From Zelonia costaricensis (lineage: Eukaryota > Euglenozoa > Kinetoplastea > Trypanosomatida > Trypanosomatidae), in contig JASAOO010003558.1 in the NCBI GenBank assembly GCA_030849075.1, positions 62,001 through 126,000 of the forward strand: a DNA stretch of 64,000 bases. The letters run 5' to 3'. Shown one piece after another: positions 10,101-18,902 of the stretch; the first letter of the stretch is position 1, and every line of letters begins with the position of its first letter. A model generated the notes under the pieces. The model worked only from the letters and a program-made list of their open reading frames with translations. It made no database searches and was not told where the DNA came from. The position numbers and the translations under genes were made by a program.

Positions 10101-10504
10101 CGTGCCGTGACGGCGTCGAAGACGTGCGCATTGCCCTGCTCGGCCTGCGCCTTCATTGCACCGATGAGGCGGTCCTTGACACCGCTGCTGACGGCGCCGC
10201 GCAGGCTCTTGAGTTCGCTTAGCACCACCTGCGTCGTGTCCTCTGTGTGCTGCCGTTGCTGCCGCGTCGACTGCGTCTGCAGGGCGGCAACCTGCTGTGC
10301 CAGCTGAGCCCGCTCGTCGTTCAGAGTGTGCACATACTCGCCATTGATGGCCGCGATGGCGTCAACGATGTGCGTCGTGTGCGCCAGCACGTCCTCGACG
10401 CGCTGCTCCTGCCGCCGCTCCGCCGCCTCGCGCTCGCGCCGCCGCTTGAAGCGGCCGGCCGACTCGGAGGCGGCCGCGGTGGGCCCTGCCTCGTCCGTTC
10501 TCAT
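7106..10504 (-). CDS. Large coiled-coil protein (1132 residues)
   Basis: The predicted protein has 1132 residues from ATG 10504 (MRTDEAGPTAAA). The open frame continues upstream, but through (CA)n-derived and CT-rich sequence. A basic RFKRRREREAAERR patch lies near residue 18. From about residue 40 to 1000 the sequence is almost continuous coiled coil, rich in Ala, Glu, Gln, Leu and Arg with heptad spacing. It is broken by a His/Pro-rich hinge around residue 290 (HHAPPGPPPPPDPAL) and Ser/Thr-rich breaks. The last ~80 residues are acidic and Pro/Glu-rich and end EETPEEDSA. I recognise no catalytic domain. Such proteins in trypanosomatids are often part of the basal body, flagellum attachment zone or other cytoskeleton, but nothing in the sequence decides between these. 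It lies between LC8 and another coiled-coil gene. Confidence 0.88.
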   Translation of the reverse strand: MRTDEAGPTAAASESAGRFKRRREREAAERRQEQRVEDVLAHTTHIVDAIAAINGEYVHTLNDERAQLAQQVAALQTQSTRQQRQHTEDTTQVVLSELKSLRGAVSSGVKDRLIGAMKAQAEQGNAHVFDAVTARVEDAMRGSLAVADAELTAERQLNRTLVEQLQGHTTTLLDEVRRATARAYAAEVTTMERDVLVARLQATGAFTEIRLARHEQEVDALMRLVAQLAERSHFAESARAELLRAKRHVRLLERHLGLGDVVAAVQAEVTQSTSAAASSRHHAPPGPPPPPDPALRSSAPQYYALKWLEHTEMTLTELVDSWQHQEARIVEAEGRYTRLEHVVKQVQQDALVVHQRYLEERQRREISDRRITDMVRERAYPSKDGAAAAEVQRLRWAYTEVVDDAAQLAVNLKVSRDELQRAEAEATRLAAEVRRLKRDAETDQVARTIQELRDEYAARVRGLEAAALRAETQLRLAQHVSLQYGATAGEAAAALEKTAAANAELSAAAAQQATASRTAGGQRAPPAWLDEVQRVEAQAKQLLSTTSAVKQLAATQGAVCESQVSELMRQWAVVREAQKAAAGSDSRDSRSTAEMTSHRGARGGSSSLATSTSETLVASTVDAEAASTEKLQTVLGASQFALREALMLLTASLQSTDVERSRLVDSSLSDAECVAELMTEVRRVTAERDRLRAQVRVCRELLEKNHVTVVERALMHEVPVEDSLNVAEAAERIEVLKGQLAAVKQVCDRALVEVRQVAAEKEELELRLTELSRSHEVLQGHTSRLTEKLQSSMAREATLMEKNVALQTQLADLAQQPGAPDASAQTAPPATEETAAHLTHLFAALQVTLEKLDAEVRGLRTRGEGSPTTARAMEGSPSPLPSSAGGVAGGERAEDASLMESLSRTGMMGIVRVLRETLSKAGVLSSSLRSAAGAQAAQLCATAGSSTAPGGVVPPPLPDTQQRALEYRAAQLQAELSGVSAERLELRERLSKAEKSKADVEAVNQRLLAISKSVMEKQATLRTENDALRNQLRQLAEAASSAQNAGDTSSLAVPVTEVEERAVPPAADTEQPPSTPLDDGRVPIPPTAPSTAATSPASEHAEQGNDVTTAPPPAALDEADVAPHETPEEDSA

Positions 10505-11536
10505 CGGAGGCGTGGAGAGAAGCGAGAGAGCAAGTGACAACGTGTGCTGTTGCACGTGAATAGGCTGCACTGGGGAGGGGAGATGAGAAGGGAGCCGGAG
10601 TTCCTTAGCGGACCGTGCAGCCGTGCCTGTACAGCTTGGCCTGAACGATGGGTGCAGGTTCACGTGTGTGTGTGTGTGTGTGTGTGTCAGTCGCAGCGCC
10701 GGTATCGTGGGTGCTCCAGTCAGGCGCGCCGCGCTACCTTCTGCCGCGGCGCGAGCCGCTTGCTGTGGTGTGATGTGGTTGAGCTGAGCAGCGCAAGGTG
10801 TGAAGTGGGAGAGAAGATGAGGGAAGTGGCGACGCATCAGAGAGTCCGCGGTGGCAGTAGGGAGGCGACAGTCATGTGGAGCGTAGCAGACGCGTTGAGC
10901 TTCTCAACGGAAGAGCACGAGAGCCGCACCGGTGGCAGCACAGCGACCGCCCGCCTCTCTCGATGAACTCTGCACCCCCCTCCCCCTGCAGCTGTGAGGT
11001 GTCCGACCAGCCGGTAGCGCAAACGCCACGTCAGACTGCAACGCATCGCCCCCCCCCACCCCTTTACGTCCGGTCGCCGGAGTACCATGTTCGATTGCGT
11101 GAACCCGCCAACGAGGCGCGGTGCAAGTAATGAAGCGAGGAGCGTGAAGCAAAGAGAATAAACACGGCCGCAATTCGAAGAGCCCCCACCCTCCCACCTT
11201 CCCCTCACGGGCATCAACGAACGCAGACCAACATATGCAAAACGAAAACAAGGAAGCATCTACATCGGAGCTGCGGGGGAAGCACGAAGCGGACGTGGAA
11301 GAAAGCTAGCAAGGCCTACACGCCGCGCTGCGGGGGCGGCGTCGCGATGGGGACGCAAGGTGCAGGAGACTTCGCCACACTTGCGGAGAGGGAGAAGAGG
11401 GAGAGGCGGGGCGCTAGTGTTGCCTTTCACGCTTCACGAAGAGCACTCTTCCATCTTCACACACACACACACACCACACCACCCCACCCCACCCCTCCGC
11501 TTCCACCGTCACGACACACACCTCCTCACCGCCACC
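10505..11536. other. Intergenic region between two coiled-coil genes
   Basis: It holds (TG)n at 10664-10687, a short (AC) run at 11459-11474 followed by CCACCCCACCCC-type sequence, and CT-rich coding-strand tracts directly upstream of ATG 10504. No gene is supported. Confidence 0.55.
10664..10687. repeat. (TG)n microsatellite
   Basis: Twelve TG units in the region upstream of the 1132-residue coiled-coil gene. Confidence 0.85.
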
Positions 11537-13579
11537 CTAGTAGAACTCGTACGGATTCCGTGCGACATCATCATCGGACGCGTCGCTGAGCGCGTCGTGA
11601 CCGAGGAAAGATGCCATCGTCGCCGCAGCAGCGCGGGTGTCTACCGTGATGACTGTCGGGTTGAAGAGCGCTTCCTCGGGTACAACAAATGACGCGCGCG
11701 TCGCCGCCGTCGACGGGGCCGGCACGGAGACGGGGGAGTCCGGTGTGCACGCGGACAGCACCACCTCGCTGCTGCCGCTGCTGCTGCTCCCACGGCGATT
11801 TGCCACGGCCGAGCGCGGTGATAGCACAGCCGCCGCCGCGTCAGCAGTCGTGGACCGCTGAGTTGCCGGTACTGAAGGGTCGACGTGTTGGGTCGCACTC
11901 GAGGGAGCTGGTGCAGCACGCGCCTCCACACACGTCTCCAGCCGCTGCAGGGACCGCATGAGGGCCTCGTCGTTGTGTGTCGAGACGTGACTGAAGCGCC
12001 GCAGCGCGGTGCGCGTGCCCTCCCCCTGGCGCGCCTGCGCCGCCACGGCGTCAAGCACCTGACGGAGCAGCTCCTCCAGCGCCGTGTGTCGTGGCCCGAG
12101 CGCTCCCACCGTCGCCTGGCAGCCAGCCAGCTCGCTACGCAGGTCGGCAACGACGCGCCGCGTTTCCAGGGCGGCCTCACGAGCCTCCAGCAAAGCAGCG
12201 CCGCCAACGACTTTCTCGCCGTCACGAGCCTCCGGCGCGACGCAGCCGTGCATCATCGATGTTTGCGTGGATGCGGAGGTCTTGTCAACGTGAGTGTTCG
12301 CGCCCGCCCTGGTGGATGCCCTCATGCGGCACTGCTGCTGACGAAGTGCGTCGACGACGCTCTCGCACAGCAACTCTGCCGCCTCCCGCTCCAACGCAGC
12401 CCGGCTACTCGTCTCGAGCAGCACCAGCTCGTTCTCCACGAGGTCGTCCACCTCCTCCTGCATCTCCTTGGTTAAGGCGCGCTCGTCTGCCAGCTCCATC
12501 TCGTACGCACTCCGCTGTTGCTGCATGCTCCACTCGAGCTTCTTCACACGCGCCTGCACGGCGACTTCGACCGCTGCGGCGTCCAGCTCCGGTGCCGCGG
12601 CCCTGCTCGGCGCTGTCACCCATCGGGTTGTCGCGCTGTGCTGAAGCTCGTGCGCCGGTGGGGAGTAGGAGAGGCGTTGTGAGTCGAGTGGCACGGACAG
12701 GGAGCGCCGCTGCGACGGCCTGGGGGAGCTCGTGCGGCGCTCGCGGCTGCCCTCGGACGGTCCCGGCGAGGAGGAGTCGGGCGAGAAGCCCACCGAAAGG
12801 TGCGTGCACAGCCCACCCACCGCCGCCTCCTTGGCGCTCGTCGCCTCTGCTGCCTTCTTTCCGGGTGTGTCAGACGTCGGCGGAGACGTTACCAGCCGCT
12901 CCACGACGACCGCAGGTGGCAGGATGCGCCACAGCTCGTAGAGCAGCGTCATCGTCTCGTGCGCAGACGCCTCCGCGGCGGCGCGTAGCTCCGCCTCGGT
13001 CTGCGTCAGCCACTGCAGAGTAGCGGCCAGTTGGCGACTGCACGCGGCAGACTGCTGCTGCTCGAGGTGCTGCACACGTCGGTGCAGCGCCGCGTTCTCC
13101 TGCGCTCGGTCGATCACCTCGACCTGCAGCGACTTCAACGTCTGCTCCATCATCGGCGCCCCGGTCGCGGCGGCAGCGTCGGCGGCGACGAGCAGCTCGT
13201 TGCGCTCCTGCTCCGCGGCAGCGCGCTGCACCACCGCCTCGTGCAACCGCGCCTGCAGCGACGCAATCTGGCCGACGTAGTCCTCCTCGATGCGCTTCAG
13301 CGCCGTGCGGAGCCGCCGTGTCTGGTGGCAGTAGCTGCACGGCTGCAGACCGGTAGCGGCGGTGTTATTGCTCGCGTCGTCGTCTCGCCACGAGACGGGC
13401 GAGAGCGGCGCCGTGGTCTCTGCGCGGTCATCGTCAATGAAGGAAACGCGCGGCGGCTGCCGTTCGAAGGCGCCGTCCACGCGGCTGGCAGAGGCACCGG
13501 TCGAGCCACCGGAGCGGCGCGTGCGGCGTGGCGGCGTTGCCGCGCTTGACGCGGACCAGCTTCCCGGACTGGCCGACAT
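11537..13579 (-). CDS. Coiled-coil protein with N-terminal CxxC motif (680 residues)
   Basis: The predicted protein has 680 residues from ATG 13579. The N-terminal ~75 residues are Ser/Thr/Arg-rich and probably disordered. A CSYC pair at about residues 81-84 (within QPCSYCHQTRRL) sits just before the first coiled coil (about 88-215) and could bind metal only if paired with another cysteine or histidine pair, which I do not see. A Ser/Pro-rich linker separates it from a second coiled coil (about 335-500). The C-terminal ~130 residues are Ala/Ser/Thr-rich and end in an acidic DASDDDVARNPYEFY tail. No enzyme motif is recognised. A clear spliced-leader acceptor is present 36 bases upstream of the ATG. 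Its transcriptional neighbour downstream is another coiled-coil protein, but common function is only a guess. Confidence 0.87.
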   Translation of the reverse strand: MSASPGSWSASSAATPPRRTRRSGGSTGASASRVDGAFERQPPRVSFIDDDRAETTAPLSPVSWRDDDASNNTAATGLQPCSYCHQTRRLRTALKRIEEDYVGQIASLQARLHEAVVQRAAAEQERNELLVAADAAAATGAPMMEQTLKSLQVEVIDRAQENAALHRRVQHLEQQQSAACSRQLAATLQWLTQTEAELRAAAEASAHETMTLLYELWRILPPAVVVERLVTSPPTSDTPGKKAAEATSAKEAAVGGLCTHLSVGFSPDSSSPGPSEGSRERRTSSPRPSQRRSLSVPLDSQRLSYSPPAHELQHSATTRWVTAPSRAAAPELDAAAVEVAVQARVKKLEWSMQQQRSAYEMELADERALTKEMQEEVDDLVENELVLLETSSRAALEREAAELLCESVVDALRQQQCRMRASTRAGANTHVDKTSASTQTSMMHGCVAPEARDGEKVVGGAALLEAREAALETRRVVADLRSELAGCQATVGALGPRHTALEELLRQVLDAVAAQARQGEGTRTALRRFSHVSTHNDEALMRSLQRLETCVEARAAPAPSSATQHVDPSVPATQRSTTADAAAAVLSPRSAVANRRGSSSSGSSEVVLSACTPDSPVSVPAPSTAATRASFVVPEEALFNPTVITVDTRAAAATMASFLGHDALSDASDDDVARNPYEFY

Positions 13580-13615
13580 GGTTGCGGCGCGCGTGTACGG
13601 GTGAGGGAATCACCG

Positions 13616-13634
13616 CTCAACAGGAAAAAAAGGA
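13616..13634 (-). promoter_or_regulatory. Predicted spliced-leader acceptor for the 680-residue coiled-coil gene
   Basis: On the minus strand, TCCTTTTTTTCCTGTTGAG gives a strong T-rich tract followed by AG at 13617-13616. The ATG at 13579 follows 36 bases later. This is a prediction only. Confidence 0.55.
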
Positions 13635-13705
13635 TTTGTTTGTGCGTGTATGTCGTTCTATGAAGGAAATCGGTTTGTGTGTTTCTCTCTGTGTGTGCAT
13701 ATGTG

Positions 13706-13727
13706 CGTGTGTGTGTGTGTGTGTGTG
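13706..13727. repeat. (GT)n microsatellite
   Basis: Eleven GT units, upstream of the spliced-leader acceptor of the 680-residue gene. Confidence 0.85.
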
Positions 13728-14585
13728 CGTCTATTCCGGTGGTCGGTGTATGATGTGACCGACTGCGCTGAGGAAGCGAGTGTGCCTCTGGGACGTGCGG
13801 GAGATGCAACGTGCCTCCTCTACAGAGCGGAGGGTCAGCGCCCGCTTCGCGTCAAAGCCCTAGCGTGCGAGAGCGCTTAATCCATAACCAAGCGCGGGGC
13901 GCGGTGGCAGCGTCGGGCACAAGGAGCACGACACCACAACACAAAACGCAGAGACTCGCAAGAGTGCGGGAGCGGAGGAGGAAGCGAAGTTGCATCGGTG
14001 AGCACCTCGCGGTCTTTACGGAACCGGGAGGGGAGGGCGGCACTTCAACGGCGGAGTGGCGCCCGTTTACAAATTCCCAAAAGAGTCGCGGAGGGGCCAC
14101 GCGCAGCATCAACACACCAAGTCGAGGAACTGGCTGTGCAAGAGACATGAGGTCACACATACAACCGCTTCGAGTGCACGCGCACGCAGGAGCCCAACGA
14201 GACTACCTTGACCGTAAGACACGGCGAGGCACACCACCGCGTACTCGTCTGGCACCCGGCGGCTTGGCTGCAATTTGTTTTGTCGCTGGTGTTTTCCGGC
14301 CTTCTGTAGGCGTGTTGGAAGTACCCACTGCGGGCCTTGGCTGGTCCGTCAGGTCGAGCCGACGCGTGGGGCAAACGCGATGGGCGGCGCGGCGAGAAGT
14401 GGGCCGCCCTTGATGAGCGGCGACGGCGGCGGTGCGCTCGGTAAGGAGAGGACTGGCCGGCGCCGATGCGGGGCCGCGCCGTTGAGCCGCGCCGGTGATG
14501 CTCACTTCTGTTTCATTCCTTCTGTTTACTTAGGAGCATTATATACGCACACGGGGTGACACAAGAACACACAACCGCACGTATG

Positions 14586-14606
14586 CACACACACACACAC
14601 ACACAC
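14586..14606. repeat. (CA)n microsatellite
   Basis: About ten CA units followed by imperfect CA/CG repeats to about 14640, in a gene-free stretch. Confidence 0.85.
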
Positions 14607-15149
14607 GCACGCATACGCACACATGCACGCACACGCACAGGCATCCCCATTGCTGTGTGGGGGTGTGCCTGTCTGCGTCTACGCGGCAAGGGCACCGGCG
14701 CGCACACGTTGCCGGAGAGCAGGGCAGCCCACACTCGCTGCCCCACTCCAGCGATGTTCCGCGCTCGAACCCTAAACTACGCCGCTGATGTGGGTCTGCC
14801 CGAGTGTGCGTGGGGCGCGCTCGAGCAGATTGAAGGGCGAACGAGAGTGATGAAGGAGGCGGGAGCGTGGGAGACCGGTGGAGGGGGCGCACGTCTATCG
14901 GTGCACACACTGCCGTAGCCGCGCAGGCGGTGGCTGCGACGCCGCCGCCCCCTCCCCTCCCCTCACCACCGCACAAAACAGAACCGCGGCAGTTCACGCG
15001 CACGCCAAACGCAGGACAACGGCGGTGCACTCGGCGAGGCTGGCGATGGGGGAGAGCCGTGCCGCCGCGGGGGTGGCGCACTGGCAGCGTCGCCGCGCAT
15101 CGGCCACTCACGCACTTCTCCCCGGCTTGTCTGGCCGTCACTTTCCCGC

Positions 15150-16339
15150 TCACCGCGCGAACGTCTTCTTCGAGCGGGGCGCAGGCGGGACCGTAGGCGA
15201 CGGTGCGCCGTCCTGGCTCGCACTGTTGCCGTTGCTGCTGCTGCCCGTGCCGTTCACCGTCGCGCGCGCCGAGGCCGGGGCCGGCGGCTTCAGCGACGGC
15301 GAAGTCGGCGAGCGCTCGGGCGAGTTGCCGCTCCCCGTGGCCGCCGGCGGACTGATCGACCCCACTGTGGGCGCCCCGCCGCTGCTCGTCGCGCTGGCGT
15401 TCGCGTTGGCGAGGTTGCGGCGGCTCGCCGGCACGGGGATGGTCAGTCCGCTGCCGCCCTCACTCATGGGAGACGCCGCGCCGCTCCCGCTGCCCCGGCC
15501 GCGGCTCGCCGGCGGTGGAGGCGCCGGTGCACCCGCCACGCCCCGGCCGCCGCGCACGACGCCGCCGCGGCCACGCGGGAGCGGGATGGTGGGGCCCGCA
15601 GGCGACGGTGCGTAGTAGGCCCCATCTGCCTTGCCCACCTGGCTGTCCACGAAGTCCCGCACCTGCGCCCCCACCTCAGATCGCAGCCGCGAGCCGTCCC
15701 GCTGCTTGAATAGCATCACACCATCTAGGCTCCGCACGCTCAGCTCGCTCACACCACAGTGGTGCTGCAGCCATTCAATGGGGCACGTCTTCGGCTCGCG
15801 ACGGCCTGGCGTCTCCTTGGGTAGCACCCGCGCGTAGCCGAACACCGTCGCCGGGCTCGCGATGAGGAAGAGCACAAAGACAGGACCACCGCGGCTGTCC
15901 ATGCAGCTCTGCAGCTCCCCTGCGAACACGGGGTTGGGCCAGAAGAACTCATCCCGCACGGCGTCCTCGGCGTCCTTCTCCGTCACGTACGTCACGAAGG
16001 TGACCGCGTGCTGCGCCTTCGCGAGGCCGTTGGTGTGCGGCGAGGCGGCGGGCGGATTCGCTGGCGGCGCCGCGCTGGACGGCGACGTCATCGACGCGGA
16101 CCCCTGCAGCCGCTGCTGGCTGCGCGGAGCGGGCAGCGCCGGGCCGTCGTAGTCGGCAGCAGCACCACCGCCGGCGCCACCTACCACCGCACCGGCGGCA
16201 CCACCGATTGGCGTCAGCGCCGCAGGTGGGGGCCGGCGCTCCGCCATGATGCTGCTGCGCGGCGCTGGCACGTTGGGGTTGTGCGGCGGCGGCAGCGGCG
16301 GTGGCGGGGCGTCGAGGCGGTGGCCAAGGGCGTGGGCGC

Positions 16340-16372
<33 letters not shown>

Positions 16373-16955
16373 GTGGTGGTGGGGGTGGCGGCGGGACGGG
16401 CTCGGACAGGAGGCTGTACAGCTTTTCGCGTGCCGGCTCGCGGTCGCTGAGCTCCGTGTAGATGAACTGCTTGCCGTAGAACTGGAGGACGCGCGGGATG
16501 AGGAGCAGCTTGCTCGGCTCCTGCAGGATGACCCAGCCGCGGCCGTTGCACGTGACGTGCTGGCCAGGGAAGACGTCGGCCTCCTTGACCATGTCGAAGG
16601 TCTCGAAGTAGCGGCCCAGCATCTCCGGTGTGGTGTTGAAGGGCAGTCGAGAGACGTACAGGCAGACGTACTTGGTGGCCGTGGCGTACAGGGAGCCGGT
16701 GCTGGGGTCCTTGAAGAAGGCGTGGTACTGCGCGTTGGGCAGCAGCCGCGGCAGCGTCACTCCCGCCTCATCTGGCGAGGTCGAGAGCGGCACCTCGCGC
16801 GGTGGGACGTGGGTGGGATCGAAGAGCTTGGTGCCCTCAGGGAAGTACTGGTACACCGGCAGGCGGTAATCCTCCATGAGCGAGAGCCGGTCACCGTTCA
16901 CGTAGACGAACGGCAGCGGCGCCGAGGCGCTCGTCGAGCCGGCGTCGCTGGACAT
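15150..16955 (-). CDS. RNA-binding protein with RRM-like and YTH-like domains and polyproline linker
   Basis: The predicted protein has 601 residues from ATG 16955. Residues ~95-170 look like an RRM: VCLYVSRLPF resembles RNP2 and GRGWVIL (138-144) resembles RNP1. Residues ~183-320 are low-complexity, with an almost pure proline run encoded around 16340-16395. Residues ~316-440 then resemble a YTH domain in order: FVTYVTEKDAEDAV (YTH: FxIKSxSEEDVxxSI), a tryptophan at W339, PVFVLFLIAS (358-367), FGYARV (372-377), CPIEW (391-395) and QRDGSRL (418-424). YTH domains read N6-methyladenosine in RNA. W339 sits where the first cage tryptophan lies, but the loop 378-390, which normally supplies more cage residues, has no tryptophan. 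An RG/Pro-rich C-terminus follows (RGRGGVVRGGRG). An alternative is that the TFVTYVTEKDAEDAV stretch is part of a second RRM. RNA binding is likely; methyl-A reading is a hypothesis. Confidence 0.75.
16340..16395. repeat. GGC/GGT trinucleotide run encoding polyproline
   Basis: A run of GGC and GGT/GGG triplets on the plus strand encodes an uninterrupted proline tract on the minus strand, between the RRM-like and YTH-like parts of the RNA-binding protein. Its length is likely to vary between strains. Confidence 0.85.
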
Positions 16956-17041
16956 TGCGGCGCACACGCGGGTTAGAAAAGGGGGAGGAACAGAGAAAAC
17001 ACGAAGGGACGAGGAGCGGGTGCGGTAAAGGAAGTCCGCTG

Positions 17042-17062
17042 GTGTGTGTGTGTGTGTGTGTG
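17042..17062. repeat. (GT)n microsatellite
   Basis: About ten GT units, 87 bases upstream of the start of the RRM/YTH-like gene. Confidence 0.85.
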
Positions 17063-17596
17063 CCTGCGGGGGTGCGTGATGGGCAGCGTAGCGGCGGCGG
17101 CGACCGTTGCAGGCGCCTGCACTCTGTGGCACGTGTAGTGCGTACTTGTGGGTGGGGGGGAGGGGGAGGGGGAGGAGTGGCGACGCGAAGGCGAAGAAGT
17201 TGAACGCGGAGAGGTCGCACCGCACCAGCCTCCAATAAGGAGAAGAGCGCCACACACCGATCGAGAGAGGAGGGAGGGACGGGCACTCGACGACACGCAC
17301 GGCGCGAATGCTCAAGACCAAGACGACGTTGGTGTGCGGCAGGGCTGGCGTGCGGGATGGCGCGAGGCGGTTGCACACTCGTGTGCGGGTGACACTTTTA
17401 CGAAGACAAGAAAGACGAGCGCGAGGAGCTCTGCAAGACGGGTGGGAGTGGGGAGCAGAGACCGCAACGGAGGCCAGTCCAATGTGCCCGTCACACACAC
17501 ACGCGATAGGGAAAGAAGCGGGGGTGGTGTGTGTGCGTGTGCGTGTAGGGAGGGGAGGGAGGCGGAGGTTTGCGCTCTGTAGGAAGGGGTGGGAAG

Positions 17597-18239
17597 AAGG
17601 CCCAGGCAGTGACCAGCGTTGCCGGCTGTGTTACTCTCTGTGTGCGTGCGTGTGTGCCGGCGTGCTGGCGCGGCGGTGGGCGTGCGGACGGCGAGCAGAG
17701 ATGTCCCAAAAGGAAAGGAGGAAAGAGGTGTATGTGTAAGGGAAGGGTTCGCGCCCGCGTGGTTGGGGAGGGGGTGTGTGAGGGGGGGGGGTGGGGGTGC
17801 AGCGGAGAGCGTCCTTCCGTGCGTGGTGTAGGGAAGGAAGGGGGGGGGTGGTGGAAGAAGGCACGAGCGCAGGTGAGGAAAGAGCGAGACGCAAGTGGAA
17901 ACGGGGAATGCCAAGTTNAAGGCCCAGGCAGTGACCAGCGTTGCCGGCTGTGTTACTCTCTGTGTGCGTGCGTGTGTGCCGGCGTGCTGGCGCGGCGGTG
18001 AGTGTGCGGACGGCGAGCAGAGATGTCCCAAAAGGAAAGGAGGAAAGAGGTGTATGAGTAAGGGAAGGGTTCGCGCCCGCGTGGTTGGGGAGGGGGTGTG
18101 TGAGGGGGGGGGGTGGGGGTGCAGCGGAGAGCGTCCTTCCGTGCGTGGTGTAGGGAAGGAAGGGGGGGGGTGGTGGAAGAAGGCACGAGCGCAGGTGAGG
18201 AAAGAGCGAGACGCGAGTGGAAACGGGGAATGCCAAGTT
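17597..18239. repeat. 321-bp direct tandem duplication separated by one N
   Basis: Copy 1 spans 17597-17917, the N is at 17918 and copy 2 spans 17919-18239. Both begin AAGGCCCAGGCAGTGACCAG and end GGGGAATGCCAAGTT. They differ at only a few positions (for example GTGGGCGTGCGG against GTGAGTGTGCGG, and GCAAGTGG against GCGAGTGG). The N sits exactly at the junction. This is what results when two contigs with overlapping, slightly divergent ends (two haplotypes, or sequencing errors) are joined with a placeholder. A real tandem duplication with an unresolved base is the alternative. Confidence 0.9.
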
Positions 18240-18902
18240 GTCGACGCACCCGAAGTTGTCGCGCGAGCGGTGGTGTCGGCCGAGACAACCCCTGTGGTGC
18301 GCAAGTCGATGCGTACGCAGGTTCAGGGCATGGGCTATCGCGGCGGCTGACCCGTTGCTGCCGCCGGAGAATCTCTTTCCGCAGCGTGTGCAGTCTGAAC
18401 GGGTTCGAATCCACGCGGCCGTGCTGACGCCGAGATTGACTTGATTAGAAAAATGAGCTCCATCGCGCGCGGGGTGCGCTGCCCTCACTGCCACAGCGTC
18501 AAGGCAAGCCCAATGATCAGCACAGATCCGCGGCGGCCTGCTGTGCAGCACAAGACAGTGCCCGAGAAGAAAGCAACGCAAGGTCTTTAAACGGTGGTCG
18601 ATGTTATCGACGTGGGCGGCGGTGTGCCGTCCTCGCCTTTACTTCATCTTTGAACGGGTGCCCTTTGCGCCGGGGGGGAGCGGGGAGGGGGCGGAGGGGT
18701 GCTGCTGCCCACCCTTGAGGCCTTCCTCGAATTGGACAGGGGAGGCCCCAAGGGTCGGAGGCGGGTGAGTGCAGGGGGGGGGGATGGCAGGGGAAGGGGA
18801 TGAGGCTCCAGAGATGCGCCGAACCTCCGTGCGCTTCGCACCGCACGAGGGGGTGGGAGGAAGTAGGGCGCCCGTGCATCCCGCAGCACTGCCTTGACGA
18901 CC

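Larger units (their letters stand above)
13580..15149. other. 1.6 kb intergenic region upstream of the 680-residue coiled-coil gene
   Basis: It contains the acceptor candidate at 13616-13617, (GT)n at 13706-13727 and (CA)n at 14586-14606. No gene is supported. Short minus-strand frames are open but lack domain-like composition. Most of it is probably the 3'UTR of the RRM/YTH-like gene. Confidence 0.55.
16956..18902. other. Intergenic region containing the duplicated block and the N
   Basis: It holds (GT)n at 17042-17062, the 321-bp tandem block at 17597-18239 with the single N, and a further ~660 bases without a supported gene down to the DPH6 stop. A TTCGAA-containing stretch near 18400 superficially resembles a tRNA T-loop but does not fold as one. 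Confidence 0.55.

Noticed and set aside
17312..18304. Minus-strand open frames crossing the N
   Set aside because: They repeat the same Pro/Ser/Thr/His-rich translation twice because of the duplicated block; non-coding intergenic sequence.
18389..18420. tRNA-like T-loop GGGTTCGAATCC on the plus strand
   Set aside because: Only two pairs of the T-stem can form (GG/CC); no matching acceptor or anticodon arm could be built upstream.
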